DNA of 37,455 nucleotides from the NCBI GenBank assembly GCA_027295155.1, contig JAPULH010000179.1, forward strand, positions 1-37,455, written 5' to 3'. Made by a program: the position numbers and the translations under genes. The notes under the pieces were generated by a model that was not told the origin of the DNA, searched no databases, and worked only from the letters and a program-made list of their open reading frames with translations. Origin of the DNA: Gemmatimonadota bacterium (GTDB taxonomy: Bacteria; Gemmatimonadota; Gemmatimonadetes; Palauibacterales; Palauibacteraceae). The first letter of the stretch is position 1, and each line of letters begins with the position of its first letter. Of this stretch, positions 1 through 8,688 are shown piece by piece.

Positions 1-2
1 TC

Positions 3-1103
3 GAGCTCGCGGAGCGCGGCTGGGGCCAGGTGGCGCCGAACCCGCTTGTCGGGGCGGTGGTCGTGTCGGACTCGGGTGTGGTAGGGGAGGGGTTCCACGA
101 GCGCCATGGAGACGAGCACGCCGAGGTGGCCGCCCTACGTGCCGCTGGACCGAGGGCGGTGGGGTCCACCCTGTACGTGAACTTGGAACCGTGTGCTCAC
201 GATGGTAAGACACCTCCGTGTGATCGGGTGATCCTCGAGGCGGGAGTGCGAGAGGTGATTATCGCGTGCCGGGATCCGAACCCGGAGGCGTCTGGCGGTC
301 TCGACAGGCTTGAAGCATCGGGCGTGGCGGTACGCCTCGGGGTGGCTGCTGAAGCCGCGCGCAGACTGAACGCACCGTTCTTCTGGCGTGTCACGCAAGA
401 GCTGCCGTACGTGGCGCTGAAGCTCGCGATGTCGCTGGATGGTAGGATCGCCGCCGGCGTTGGAGTCCGTTCTGCGGTCACGGGCGAGAGCGCCTGGCGC
501 GAGGTCCACCGGCTGCGGGCCGGGTTCGACGCGGTTCTGATCGGACGGGGCACCGCGGTTGTGGATGACCCGATGCTCACGGCGCGTGGCGCGCCGGCTC
601 CCCGTGTCCCTCCCGTCAGGGTGGTGCTCGACTCCGAACTTCGCCTGTCCACCTCGAGCCGTCTCGTGCGCTCCATCGACGAGGCGCCCGTGTGGGCGGT
701 GGGCGCCGATGGTGCGGATCCGGGGCGGCGAGCCCGATTGGAAGGTGCGGGAGTGAAGGTGCTGGAGGTCCTCGCGGCGGATCCGGCGCCCGAGAGGGCG
801 GAATCAGGCAGGAAGATCGACCTGCCGTCGGCGCTGCGGGCGTTGAAGGGAGCCGGGGTCGGCACGATTCTCGTCGAAGGGGGGGCGCGCGTGGCATCGG
901 CCATCCTGCGCGAGGGCCTTGTCCGGAGGCTCTACCTGCTCGTCGCACCCAGCTTTCTCGGCGATGAGGGCGTGTCGGCGTTCGTCGGCGTGCCGCCATC
1001 GGAGGAAGATGCGTGGGAGGTGTCCGACCGCCGCGGCCTCGGGAGGGACACGCTGATCGTGCTCGAGAACCGAGATGCGCTCGCTCGACTGGCCGGAGGC
1101 TGA
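3..1103 (+). CDS. ribD: Bifunctional riboflavin biosynthesis protein RibD (5' truncated)
   Basis: Diaminohydroxyphosphoribosylaminopyrimidine deaminase / 5-amino-6-(5-phosphoribosylamino)uracil reductase, the second and third steps from GTP to riboflavin, in the cytosol. The frame is open to the window edge, and the bases before the ORF-track start encode ELAERGWGQ ahead of APNPLVGAVVV. This is the usual RibD N-terminus, so the gene starts upstream and only a few residues are missing. The deaminase zinc motifs HAEVAAL and PCAHDGKTPPC are visible. The reductase domain follows (LKLAMSLDGRIAAG; later GAGVGTILVEGGARVASAILREGLV). It overlaps ribE by one base (TGATG), so it is the first visible gene of the rib operon. 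Confidence 0.95.
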   Translation, partial: ELAERGWGQVAPNPLVGAVVVSDSGVVGEGFHERHGDEHAEVAALRAAGPRAVGSTLYVNLEPCAHDGKTPPCDRVILEAGVREVIIACRDPNPEASGGLDRLEASGVAVRLGVAAEAARRLNAPFFWRVTQELPYVALKLAMSLDGRIAAGVGVRSAVTGESAWREVHRLRAGFDAVLIGRGTAVVDDPMLTARGAPAPRVPPVRVVLDSELRLSTSSRLVRSIDEAPVWAVGADGADPGRRARLEGAGVKVLEVLAADPAPERAESGRKIDLPSALRALKGAGVGTILVEGGARVASAILREGLVRRLYLLVAPSFLGDEGVSAFVGVPPSEEDAWEVSDRRGLGRDTLIVLENRDALARLAGG

Positions 1104-1714
1104 TGTTCACCGGGATCATACAGGAGGTCGGCACGGTGGTGGAGCGCAACGCCCTCGAAGGCGCCGTGGCCTTTCGTGTCCGAGCGCCGGCCCTCGCCGC
1201 CGATCTGGCGGAGAGCGAGAGCATCAACGTGGACGGCGTGTGCCACACCGTGACCGGGTGCGAAGAGGGTGCGTTCCGCTTCGTCTCGGTCATCGCCACC
1301 CTAGAACGGACCACCTTCGGCGAGTTGGACGTCCGACGCCGCGTAAACCTGGAGCGAGCCCTTCGGGCGGGCGATCCTCTCGGCGGGCACCTCGTACAGG
1401 GTCATGTGGACGGCGTGGGCGTCGTCGAGACGCTGGAGCACCTGGGAGAGACGGTTCGGCTGCGGGTCCGCCTGCCGGGCGACATCGCCTCTCTTTCGGT
1501 CCCGCGTGGCTCGCTGGCCGTCGATGGGGTCAGCATGACCTTGAGCCGGCTGGACGGCGAGGTCGCGGAGATGGCGATCATCCCCTATACATGGACGCAT
1601 ACGGCGTTCGACCGGCTGCGTGCGGGAGAGCGGGTCAACCTGGAAGCCGACCTCATCGGCAAGTACGTGGCACGCCTCGCGGAGCCTTACTGGGCCCGCG
1701 GAGAAGGCGATTAG
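1103..1714 (+). CDS. ribE: Riboflavin synthase alpha subunit
   Basis: Dismutates two 6,7-dimethyl-8-ribityllumazine molecules to riboflavin plus the RibA/RibH pathway intermediate. The N-terminus [10 protein letters not shown] is the family hallmark, and the second lumazine-binding repeat begins around residue 97 ([13 protein letters not shown] mirrors the first repeat). The length of 203 aa fits the family. The ATG at 1103 was chosen over the longer in-frame ORF-track start at 1013 because MFTGII is the conserved start and the codon sits in a TGATG overlap with ribD. About 100 bases separate it from ribBA; I saw no FMN riboswitch there. Confidence 0.96.
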   Translation: MFTGIIQEVGTVVERNALEGAVAFRVRAPALAADLAESESINVDGVCHTVTGCEEGAFRFVSVIATLERTTFGELDVRRRVNLERALRAGDPLGGHLVQGHVDGVGVVETLEHLGETVRLRVRLPGDIASLSVPRGSLAVDGVSMTLSRLDGEVAEMAIIPYTWTHTAFDRLRAGERVNLEADLIGKYVARLAEPYWARGEGD

Positions 1715-1816
1715 CAGAATAGGTGTCGTCCGGCGGTCTCCCGGGTAAGCACCGGCGGCTGGAGGGTTGTGGAAGTGGTGGAAGGAGTACAGCAAGACGC
1801 GGAAAGCGAGCAGCCC

Positions 1817-3028
1817 ATGTCTTTAGATACGGTTGAGGAGGCTATCGCCGCGATTCGACGGGGTGATCTCGTGATCGTGGCGGACGACATCGAGCGCGAG
1901 AACGAAGGTGATCTGGTCTGCGCGGCGGACAAGGTTACGCCCGAGCTCATCAACTTCATGAGCCTTCACGGGCGCGGGCTAATCTGCGTCACGCTGGCGG
2001 CGGACCTGGCGGACCGTCTGGACCTTCCTCTGATGGCCGACGGCCGCTCCGGTGACTCGCTCGAGACGGCTTTCACGGTAAGCATCGACGCCCGCCGCGA
2101 ATACGGCGTGACCACCGGGATCAGCGCTCATGACAGGGCCCGTACGATCCAGATCGCCGTGGACCCGCGTTCCCGGCCGGCGGATCTCCTGAGGCCGGGC
2201 CATGTCTTCCCCCTCAGGGCCAGGCCGGGCGGCGTGCTCCAGCGTGTCGGCCAGACGGAGGCATCGGTCGACCTGGCCCGCATGGCGGGCCTCCAGCCCG
2301 CCGGCGTGATCTGTGAGATCCTGAACGCGGACGGCACGATGGCGCGCCGGGAGGACCTCGAGCGATTCGGCGACACGCACAAGCTCCCCGTCGTCACGGT
2401 GGGGCAGATCGTGGCGTACCGTCTCCGGCATGAGCAGCTCGTCCATCGCGTCGCGGAGGCCCGCCTCCCGACGCCCCAGGGGGAGTTCAGGATCATCGGC
2501 TACCGCAATGACGTGGATGACCACGAGCACGTGGCGCTGGTGCACGGCGAGGTCGCGGGACAGGAGGACGTGCTCGTCCGCGTACACTCGAAGTGCCTCA
2601 CCGGGGACGTATTCGCTTCACGCCGGTGCGATTGCGGGATGCAGCTGCGCGCCGCGATGGAGCGGGTGATCAAGGAGGGGGCGGGGGTGATCGTGTACCT
2701 CGACCAGGAGGGCCGGGGGATCGGGCTCCTCAACAAGCTTCGAGCGTATGAGCTTCAGGACGAAGGGCATGACACGGTGGAGGCCAACGAGGCGCTGGGC
2801 TTTCCACCGGATCTGAGAAGCTACGGGATCGGCGCACAGATCCTCGCGGACCTCGGTCTCCACTCGATTCGAATCCTCACGAACAATCCGAAAAAGCTGG
2901 CCGGCCTCGAGGGCTTCGGGCTCAAGATCACGGGCCGCGAGCCGCTCACCACGGCCGCCACCGGGTTCAACCGCTCGTATCTCGAGACGAAACAGGAAAA
3001 GCTCGGACACCTCCTCGGCCTTCGATGA
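1817..3028 (+). CDS. ribBA: RibBA: 3,4-dihydroxy-2-butanone-4-phosphate synthase / GTP cyclohydrolase II
   Basis: A fusion supplying both riboflavin precursors. Residues about 1-200 are DHBP synthase ([10 protein letters not shown] acidic loop, [22 protein letters not shown]). Residues about 205-403 are GTP cyclohydrolase II, with the zinc cysteines in [19 protein letters not shown], the catalytic [20 protein letters not shown] and the terminal LTNNPKK. I chose the ATG at 1817 ([10 protein letters not shown]) because family members begin just before this helix. The ORF-track GTG at 1769 would add 16 residues and has a GGAGG a few bases upstream, so it cannot be excluded. ribH overlaps the end by 4 nt (ATGA). 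Confidence 0.95.
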   Translation: MSLDTVEEAIAAIRRGDLVIVADDIERENEGDLVCAADKVTPELINFMSLHGRGLICVTLAADLADRLDLPLMADGRSGDSLETAFTVSIDARREYGVTTGISAHDRARTIQIAVDPRSRPADLLRPGHVFPLRARPGGVLQRVGQTEASVDLARMAGLQPAGVICEILNADGTMARREDLERFGDTHKLPVVTVGQIVAYRLRHEQLVHRVAEARLPTPQGEFRIIGYRNDVDDHEHVALVHGEVAGQEDVLVRVHSKCLTGDVFASRRCDCGMQLRAAMERVIKEGAGVIVYLDQEGRGIGLLNKLRAYELQDEGHDTVEANEALGFPPDLRSYGIGAQILADLGLHSIRILTNNPKKLAGLEGFGLKITGREPLTTAATGFNRSYLETKQEKLGHLLGLR

Positions 3029-3498
3029 GCGAGAACCCCGAGGATCCGGCCGGCTCGGGTCGCCGGTTCTGTCTCGTCGTCAGCCGCTACAACCGTGTCA
3101 TCACGGATCGTTTGGTCGCCGGTGCGCGCGACGCCCTACTTCGGCGCGGCGCGAGGCCCGAGGACATCGACGTCGTGCGCGTGCCCGGTGCGTGGGAGCT
3201 GGCCGCTGCTGTGAGGCAGGCGTCTCGCGCCGGGTACGACGCGGTCGTCGCTCTGGGCTGTGTCGTGAGGGGAGAGACACCACACTTCGACTACATCTGT
3301 CAGGGCGCGACCTACGCCTTGTCGAGGCTGGCGATCACCGAGGACACGCCCATCGCGTTCGGCGTGATCACGGCCGACACGCTCGAGCAGGCGAAGGATC
3401 GGGTCGGTGGAAGCCACGGCCACAAGGGCGAAGAGGCAGCGCTCGCCGCGCTCGAGATGTGTGGGGTCTTCGATCAGATCGCCCGGGCTTCGACGTGA
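3025..3498 (+). CDS. ribH: 6,7-dimethyl-8-ribityllumazine synthase
   Basis: Condenses 5-amino-6-ribitylamino-uracil with 3,4-dihydroxy-2-butanone 4-phosphate to give lumazine, usually as an icosahedral shell or pentamer. Recognised by VVSRYNRVITDRLVAGA near the start, VPGAWELAAAV, GCVVRGETPHFDYICQGATYAL with the catalytic histidine region, and FGVITADTLEQAKDR with GGSHGHKGEEAALAALEM near the end. At 157 aa it has normal length. The start overlaps ribBA by 4 nt and the stop overlaps nusB by 4 nt, so it is translationally coupled on both sides. Confidence 0.96.
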   Translation: MSENPEDPAGSGRRFCLVVSRYNRVITDRLVAGARDALLRRGARPEDIDVVRVPGAWELAAAVRQASRAGYDAVVALGCVVRGETPHFDYICQGATYALSRLAITEDTPIAFGVITADTLEQAKDRVGGSHGHKGEEAALAALEMCGVFDQIARAST

Positions 3499-3920
3499 GC
3501 GCGCCGCAGCCTCGCTCGCGGGCGCGCGCCTGGGTGCTTCAGCTCCTCTATGCGTGTGAGATGAGCGACGGCGGTTCGCTCACCGAGTATGCCAGCACGG
3601 CGCTTACGCGCCGGCGCGTCGCCCCGCGCTACCGTCCGTACATCGACAGGCTTCTCACGGTTCTCGAGGAACACCGGCAGGAGATCGACCAGACCCTGCA
3701 GGATCACATCGCGAACTGGCGGCTGGCCCGGCTGGCGGCGATAGACCGGAACATCCTCCGTATGGGCGTTGCCGAGCTCCGATACGTGGCAGAGATTCCC
3801 GGAAAGGTGGCGATCACCGAGGCGCTCAAGCTGGCCGAACGGTATGGAAGCGATGGCAGCGCGGCGTTCGTGAACGGGGTTCTGGATTCTGTGTACCGGG
3901 ACGCGGCCGTCGCCGGCTGA
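3495..3920 (+). CDS. nusB: Transcription antitermination factor NusB
   Basis: All-alpha RNA-binding protein that with NusE (S10) binds boxA in rRNA antitermination complexes. The family pattern is clear: RSRARAWVLQLLYACEM at the N-terminus, IANWRLARLAAIDRNILRMGVAELRY in the middle and VAITEALKLAERYGSDGSAAFVNGVLDSV at the C-terminus. The product is 141 aa. The start is a GTG at 3495 overlapping the ribH stop (GTGA); the longer ORF-track start at 3192 lies inside ribH and is spurious. ribH-nusB coupling is common in bacteria. Confidence 0.95.
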   Translation: MSAPQPRSRARAWVLQLLYACEMSDGGSLTEYASTALTRRRVAPRYRPYIDRLLTVLEEHRQEIDQTLQDHIANWRLARLAAIDRNILRMGVAELRYVAEIPGKVAITEALKLAERYGSDGSAAFVNGVLDSVYRDAAVAG

Positions 3921-3936
3921 CGCCACGTCTCCCGCG

Positions 3937-5058
3937 CTGCGCATCCTCGTCGTCAACTGGCAGGACCGTCGAAACCCGCACGCGGGCGGGGCTGAGGTCC
4001 ACCTGCACGAGATCTTCATGCGGTTGGCCGGCCGGGGACATCGAGTCACGCTGCTGGTCTCGGGGTGGGCCGGGGCCCTCGCATCGGAAGAAGTGGACGG
4101 GATGCACGTCGTTCGGACGGGAGGCCGGTACACGTTCCCGCTTCACGCCCGGAGAGCCTTCCGGGATCTTGGTCCAAGCGGGTTCGATCTCATTGTCGAG
4201 GACATCAACAAGTCACCGCTGTTCACCCCTCGCTGGAGCGATATACCCGTCGCCGCCATCGTGCCGCATCTGTTCGGCACGACCGTGTTTCGGGAGGCCT
4301 CGCTCCCCGTGGCCGTCGCCGTCTGGCTTGGCGAAAAACGCATGCTCGGGGCCTACCGCTCGGTGCCGCTGCAGGCCATCTCATGGAGCACGAAAGAGGA
4401 CCTGATCGCGCGCGGCTTCTCGGCGGAGCGAATCCAGGTCGTCTACCCGGGTGTGGATCACCGGATCTACCGTCCCGATCCCGGTGTCAGTCGGTACGAA
4501 CGGCCGACGTTCGTGTACCTTGGGCGGTTGAAGCGGTACAAGGGTCTGGATGTTCTCGTGCGGGCCGTGGCCCTGCTGCAACGCGCCGGATGGGAGGGCC
4601 GGCTCCTCATCGCCGGAGCGGGGGATGACGCGGCCCGCTTGAGGCGTGTGGCCGCGTCGGAGGGGATCGAAGAAGGGGTTGAGTTCCTCGGGTTCGTGAC
4701 GGGCGAGCGCAAGATGGAGCTGCTGCACCGGGCCTGGGCCGTCCTGTATCCTTCTCCGAAGGAGGGTTGGGGTCTTACGAACATCGAGGCGGCGGCCTGC
4801 GGCACGCCGGCCATCGCGAGCGATTCGCCCGGGTTATGCGAGTCGGTCGCTTCAGGAAAATCGGGCTTCCTGGTTGCGCACGGGGATCCGGCGGCGTGGG
4901 CCGCACGGCTGCGGGAGCTCACCGAGCACCCCGAGCTCCGTGAGCGTCTGGGCCAGGGTGCGATCGAGCACGCGGGCCGCTTCTCGTGGGATCGCGCGGC
5001 GGACGAGACGGAGGCGTGGTTGGAGGACGGCGTTCGCGCGTCGGGCAGCCAGGCCTGA
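3937..5058 (+). CDS. GT4-family glycosyltransferase, apparent CTG start
   Basis: A GT-B fold, family 4 glycosyltransferase; donor and acceptor are unknown. The ORF track starts at ATG 4018, but the same frame upstream encodes LRILVVNWQDRRNPHAGGAEVHLHEIF, the conserved N-terminal strand and glycine-rich loop of this subfamily. The frame is open back to a TGA at 3871-3873 with no ATG, GTG or TTG. A CTG at 3937 falls where relatives have the initiator Met (M-RILVVNW), so I place the start there. The C-terminal half has FVYLGRLKRYKGLDVLV, the donor-site PSPKEGWGLTNIEAAACGTPAIAS and a last helix. Length would be 373 aa. It sits 16 nt after nusB and 26 nt before hpf. Lipid or cell-surface glycosylation is only a guess. 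Confidence 0.85.
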   Translation: MRILVVNWQDRRNPHAGGAEVHLHEIFMRLAGRGHRVTLLVSGWAGALASEEVDGMHVVRTGGRYTFPLHARRAFRDLGPSGFDLIVEDINKSPLFTPRWSDIPVAAIVPHLFGTTVFREASLPVAVAVWLGEKRMLGAYRSVPLQAISWSTKEDLIARGFSAERIQVVYPGVDHRIYRPDPGVSRYERPTFVYLGRLKRYKGLDVLVRAVALLQRAGWEGRLLIAGAGDDAARLRRVAASEGIEEGVEFLGFVTGERKMELLHRAWAVLYPSPKEGWGLTNIEAAACGTPAIASDSPGLCESVASGKSGFLVAHGDPAAWAARLRELTEHPELRERLGQGAIEHAGRFSWDRAADETEAWLEDGVRASGSQA

Positions 5059-5084
5059 TGGCACCAACTGGAAGGAGAGAGCGC

Positions 5085-5420
5085 ATGCAGGTGACGATAA
5101 CCGCACGGCATTTCGATGTATCGGACGCCCTTCGCCGGCTGGTGGAAGAGAGGTTTTCCCGGCTGGAGAGGTTCGAGGAGCGCATAGGGCGTGTGGAGGT
5201 GACGCTGCTGGAGGAAAAGAACCATTTCGAGGTGGAGGGGGACCTGAGCATCGACGGGCGAGGGACCGTTCATGCCCATGCGGAAGCGGCGGACTTCCGG
5301 TCCGCCGTCGATCGGGTGGTGAATAAGCTGGCTCGGCAGCTCAAGAGAAGCCGTTCTCGTCACCGGGATCACACCGTCGATAAGGATCGCCTGGCGACGT
5401 CCGAGGAGCCGCTCGGTTGA
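5085..5420 (+). CDS. hpf: Ribosome hibernation promoting factor, short form (HPF/RaiA family)
   Basis: Binds the small-subunit decoding region and stabilises inactive ribosomes in stationary phase. MQVTITARHFDVSDALRRLVEERFSRLERF matches the sigma-54 modulation/HPF domain, followed by the basic helix DFRSAVDRVVNKLARQLKRSRSRHRDH. At 111 aa it is the short form without the C-terminal dimerisation domain. The ATG at 5085 is preceded by a strong GGAAGGAG ribosome-binding site, so I prefer it to the ORF-track start at 4986, which lies inside the glycosyltransferase gene. It overlaps hprK by 4 nt (TTGA); hpf next to hprK is a known arrangement in Gram-negative PTS loci. Confidence 0.92.
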   Translation: MQVTITARHFDVSDALRRLVEERFSRLERFEERIGRVEVTLLEEKNHFEVEGDLSIDGRGTVHAHAEAADFRSAVDRVVNKLARQLKRSRSRHRDHTVDKDRLATSEEPLG

Positions 5421-6376
5421 CCACACTCAGCGTTGGCGCCTTGCTCGAGCGCAAGGGTGAGAGCATGCTGCTCCGCTTGCTGGCGGGCGAGAGCGGTCTG
5501 GACCGGGAGATCGGTGCGCCGGACGTCTCGAGCCCGGGGATCGCGCTCAGCGGCTTCACCGAGCGCTTCGCGAGCGGTCGTATCCAGGTGTTCGGCGAGA
5601 CAGAGATCGCCTTTCTCCGCTCGCTCGGCCCCGACGAGCAGCGGACGGCCGCGGACTTCGTGGTCCGTTCAGACGTTCCCTGCATCTTTGTCACGAAGGG
5701 GATCGAGCCTCCTGAGGCGCTCGCTGCGGCCGCCGAGGAGCAAGGAATCCCCCTGATCCAGACGAGGCTGAAGACCGGGGAGTTCTATCGCCGGATCAAG
5801 CCGTATCTGGAGGACGAGTTCGCTCCGACCAGCGTCATGCACGGCTCGTTGGCGGACGTCTACGGCGTGGGTCTCCTGTTCGTTGGGAGCAGTGGGATCG
5901 GAAAGAGCGAGTGCGTCCTGGATCTCGTCGAGAGGGGACATCGCCTCGTGGCTGACGATGTCGTGATGATCACACGCCGTGGGATCGACGTGCTCATCGC
6001 GCGCGGCCTGGAGCAGCAGCAGTATCACATGGAGATCCGAGGCATCGGCATCATCGATGTCCGGGCGCTCTTCGGCATACACGCCACACGGCAGCAGAAG
6101 CGCCTGGAAGTGGTCGTGCAGCTGGAGGAGTGGAGCGACACGACCGACTACGATCGAACGGGCCTGGATAAGGAGACGACCACCATCCTGGACGTGGAGC
6201 TGCCCAAGGTCGTGATCCCGCTGAACCCCGGTAAGAACATCACGGTGATCTCGGAGGTCATCGCGATGCGGCATCTTCTTCGCTATTCGGGCGTCGACAG
6301 CGCCGCTGAGTTCCACAGGAACATGCGGCGCAGGATGAAGCCGGTCCGAGAGTATCTGGAGGAGGATAATGAGTGA
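5417..6376 (+). CDS. hprK: HPr kinase/phosphorylase
   Basis: Phosphorylates HPr on its regulatory serine and reverses this by phosphorolysis, linking energy state to PTS activity. The N-terminal domain covers residues about 1-130. The C-terminal catalytic domain has the P-loop GSSGIGKS (157-164), a preceding MHG histidine (142), the LVADDVV acidic motif and the family signature MEIRGIGIIDVRALFG. The product is 319 aa from a TTG that overlaps the hpf stop; an internal ATG (residue 17) is possible but would cut the domain. Its substrate is encoded eight bases-to-kilobases downstream at 8689. The catalytic motifs are all present, so both activities are expected. Confidence 0.95.
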   Translation: MTTLSVGALLERKGESMLLRLLAGESGLDREIGAPDVSSPGIALSGFTERFASGRIQVFGETEIAFLRSLGPDEQRTAADFVVRSDVPCIFVTKGIEPPEALAAAAEEQGIPLIQTRLKTGEFYRRIKPYLEDEFAPTSVMHGSLADVYGVGLLFVGSSGIGKSECVLDLVERGHRLVADDVVMITRRGIDVLIARGLEQQQYHMEIRGIGIIDVRALFGIHATRQQKRLEVVVQLEEWSDTTDYDRTGLDKETTTILDVELPKVVIPLNPGKNITVISEVIAMRHLLRYSGVDSAAEFHRNMRRRMKPVREYLEEDNE

Positions 6377-6776
6377 GGTGAGAGGCGTCGTCGTGGCGCA
6401 CGCGGACCTCGCTTCTGCTCTGGTCGGCGCGGTGGAGGCGATATCGGGCGTCCGTGGGGCGCTCGCGCCCGTCACGAATGAGCGGTGCTCTCCGGAGCAG
6501 CTCGCCAACCGTGTCCAGGCGTCGGTCGGCGATGGCCCGGCCCTCGTGTTCGTCGACATGGCCAGCGGAAGCTGCGCCTTCGCCGGAATGCGGATCGCCC
6601 GTGACGCGTCCCGCGTGGCGGTGGTCGCGGGCGTAAACCTACCCATGCTGCTGGACTTCGTGTTTCATCGGGGAATAGATCTCCGCGAGCTGGCCGAGCG
6701 CGTCGTGGAGAAGGGGAGGCAGGAGATGACGGCTCGTTTCCCACCAGGCCGTGCCGATGCCGATTGTCCTTCATAG
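6369..6776 (+). CDS. PTS mannose-family EIIA component
   Basis: Accepts phosphate from HPr on a histidine and passes it to EIIB. The N-terminus VRGVVVAHADLASALVGAVEAISG matches the mannose-type IIA fold, with the phospho-acceptor likely His11. VFVDMASGSCAFAGMRIAR and VVAGVNLPMLLDFV fit the rest of the domain. It is 135 aa, so a free-standing EIIA rather than an EIIAB fusion. Overlaps: 8 nt with hprK and about 26 nt with the EIIB gene. The C-terminal tail (PPGRADADCPS) is the part forced by that overlap. Substrate specificity cannot be read from it. Confidence 0.9.
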   Translation: MSEVRGVVVAHADLASALVGAVEAISGVRGALAPVTNERCSPEQLANRVQASVGDGPALVFVDMASGSCAFAGMRIARDASRVAVVAGVNLPMLLDFVFHRGIDLRELAERVVEKGRQEMTARFPPGRADADCPS

Positions 6777-7257
6777 GGTCGACGAGCGGCTTCTGCATGG
6801 CCAGGTCGTGGTCGGCTGGGGCCGCCGCCTCGGGATCGGCTTCTACGTGGTAGTGGACGATGGGATCGCGGAGTGCGAATGGGAGCGCGAGCTCTATGCG
6901 AGCGCGCTCCCGGCGGACAGCGATGTGTATTTCCTTACGGTAGCCGAGACCATTCGACGGCTACCGGAGTTCGAGGCACGTCGGGACGCGGGCATCCTGC
7001 TCACGGCCGATACCGTGGCGATGCGCCGGCTGGCCGAGGCGGGTCTGCTGGCAGGGCACGCCGTCAATCTGGGGGGATTGCACTCGGCTCCGGGGCGAGA
7101 GCGTCTGCTGGACTACGTCTTCCTCTCCGCCTCGGAGACAGAGGATGTCAGGGTGATCGGAGATCTGGCCGCCTCGGTGTCCGCCAGGGACTTGCCGGGG
7201 TCCCCCGAGGTTGGTCTCGAGAGGTTGTTGCGGTCCGTTGAGCGAGCTCGACGTTAG
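6751..7257 (+). CDS. PTS mannose/fructose/sorbose-family EIIB component
   Basis: Transfers phosphate from EIIA to the incoming sugar. IVLHRVDERLLHGQVVVGWGRRL holds the conserved phospho-acceptor His16. ILLTADTVAMRRLAEAGLLAGHAVNLGGLHSAPGRERLLDYVFLS matches the IIB core. It is 168 aa from GTG 6751; an ATG two codons later is equally possible. The gene overlaps EIIA and EIIC and lies in the hprK-EII-HPr-EI block. The 3' end reads past the likely EIIC start codon by about 20 nt. Confidence 0.93.
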   Translation: MPMPIVLHRVDERLLHGQVVVGWGRRLGIGFYVVVDDGIAECEWERELYASALPADSDVYFLTVAETIRRLPEFEARRDAGILLTADTVAMRRLAEAGLLAGHAVNLGGLHSAPGRERLLDYVFLSASETEDVRVIGDLAASVSARDLPGSPEVGLERLLRSVERARR

Positions 7258-7930
7258 CGTCGGCCTTTGGGCCGTGCTGGTGGTGGTGGGCGCCGCGTTG
7301 GGGCTCGATGCCGCCTCCTGGCCACAGGTCATGATCTCACGCCCCATCGTCGCGGCAACGATCGGTGGAGCCTTGCTGGGGGACGCGTCATCGGGATTCC
7401 TTGTCGGAGCTATACTCGAGCTTCTCGGCCTCGGCCACATGCCGTACGGCGCCGCCGTGTACCCGGAGACGGGTCCAGCGGGCCTGGTCGCCGGCGCGGG
7501 ACTGGCTGCGAGCGGCGACAGCGGACTGGGGCCGCTGCTCCTGGCAGTCGCCTGCGGCTGGATCATCGGGTGGGTGGGGGCGGCCACCGTCCGCCTCCAA
7601 CGGAGGATCAACGGATACTTGGTCGCGAGCCTCGCCGCCGCGGCCCCGTACCGGCTCGAGCGGAGGCACCGAATGGCCATGACCATCGACGCGCTGCGGG
7701 CTGGTGCGCTCACGGCTGCCTTCGCGGTCCCCGTCATGATCTTGGTAAAGCTGGTCTCCAGATTGCCGACGGGCGGAGCCGCGCTGTCGGTGGCCTCCGC
7801 GGTCCTTCTGGTGGCGGTCGCTCTGGCCGGCGGTGTCGGGGTCAGGGTCATGGGAGGACGCCGGACCGCCCCTCTGCTGTTTGGAGCGGGTGGGGCGGCG
7901 GCGGCGCTGCTCATACTCCTCACAGGGTGA
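7238..7930 (+). CDS. PTS mannose-family EIIC membrane component
   Basis: Integral membrane part of the mannose-type permease. It has a run of hydrophobic segments: GLWAVLVVVGAALGLD, a central ISRPIVAATIGGALLGDASSGFLVGAILELLGLGHMPYG, PAGLVAGAGLAA, LLLAVACGWIIGWVGAAT and two or three C-terminal segments. The motif SRPIVAATIGGALLGD is typical of the IIC sorbose/mannose family. The ORF track uses TTG 7211, but TTG 7238 (LSELDVSVGLWAV) puts the start close to the first membrane helix; the exact start is uncertain. It is about 230 aa, slightly short for the family, and has no attached soluble domain. Confidence 0.88.
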   Translation: MSELDVSVGLWAVLVVVGAALGLDAASWPQVMISRPIVAATIGGALLGDASSGFLVGAILELLGLGHMPYGAAVYPETGPAGLVAGAGLAASGDSGLGPLLLAVACGWIIGWVGAATVRLQRRINGYLVASLAAAAPYRLERRHRMAMTIDALRAGALTAAFAVPVMILVKLVSRLPTGGAALSVASAVLLVAVALAGGVGVRVMGGRRTAPLLFGAGGAAAALLILLTG

Positions 7931-7937
7931 GATAGCT

Positions 7938-8678
7938 GTGGAGCCGACGCAGTCGGATCGTGTTTCTTCGTTCTTGAGGTGCTTCGCGGTGCAGGGATCG
8001 TGGAACTATCGCACGCTGGTCGCGGGAGGACTGGCGAACGCGATGCTGCCGCTTCTGCGGCGCATCTACGCGGGAGATCCGGTGCGTCTCGAGGCGGCGG
8101 TCTCGCGTCACCTGGAGCCGTTCAACGCTCACCCCTACCTCTGTGCGATGGCGGTGACGGCGCTGGCGCGTCTAGAGGCGACCGAGGTCTCCCCGGAGAA
8201 GATCACGCGGTTTCGCACCGCCCTGCGCGCTCCGCTCGGAGCGGTGGGCGACGAGCTCGTGTGGGCCGGTTGGCGGCCGTTCTGCGCCCTGCTGGCGATA
8301 GTCCTCTTCGCCCTGGAAGGGAGTCCGTGGGTGGCGACGCTGTTCTTCCTTCTTCTTTACAACGTCGGGCATGTGTACCTCCGCGGCTGGGCCTTTTGGC
8401 GCGGCTGGAGCGCCGGATTCGATGTGGGTCGGGCTTTGCAGGAAGCGCCGTGGAACGGGGCGACGCGCTGGTTGACGGTGCTCAACGCCTTCCTGGTGGG
8501 TGCGGCCGTGGTGCTGGTGGCCTGGCGTACGCCAGCCACGGCTCTCCTACGTTGGGAGGTGGTGCTTGCCCTGGTGGCGGCGGCCGCCGTCGGATACGTG
8601 CGGCCGGGGCTCGGCGAGCGGGTAGCCGCGACGCTGCTCATCGCGGCGCCGGTACTTCTGCTTCTCCTGGGCGGATAG
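7938..8678 (+). CDS. PTS mannose-family EIID membrane component
   Basis: Second membrane subunit that forms the permease with EIIC. FLRCFAVQGSWNYRTLVAGGLANAMLPLLRRIYAGD corresponds to the conserved IID N-terminus, followed by FNAHPYLCAMAVTALARLE and LGAVGDELVWAGWRPFCALLAIVLF. Several hydrophobic segments fill the C-terminal half. I chose GTG 7938, which has AGGGTGA about eight bases upstream and begins just before the conserved region. The ORF-track start at 7833 lies inside EIIC and encodes an implausible Cys/Arg-rich leader. The product is about 246 aa. Confidence 0.88.
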   Translation: MEPTQSDRVSSFLRCFAVQGSWNYRTLVAGGLANAMLPLLRRIYAGDPVRLEAAVSRHLEPFNAHPYLCAMAVTALARLEATEVSPEKITRFRTALRAPLGAVGDELVWAGWRPFCALLAIVLFALEGSPWVATLFFLLLYNVGHVYLRGWAFWRGWSAGFDVGRALQEAPWNGATRWLTVLNAFLVGAAVVLVAWRTPATALLRWEVVLALVAAAAVGYVRPGLGERVAATLLIAAPVLLLLLGG

Positions 8679-8688
8679 GACGCGAGTC

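Noticed and set aside
1715-1816. Possible FMN riboswitch before ribBA
   Set aside because: The gap is about 100 bases and lacks the conserved FMN-element motifs; genes up- and downstream look co-transcribed.
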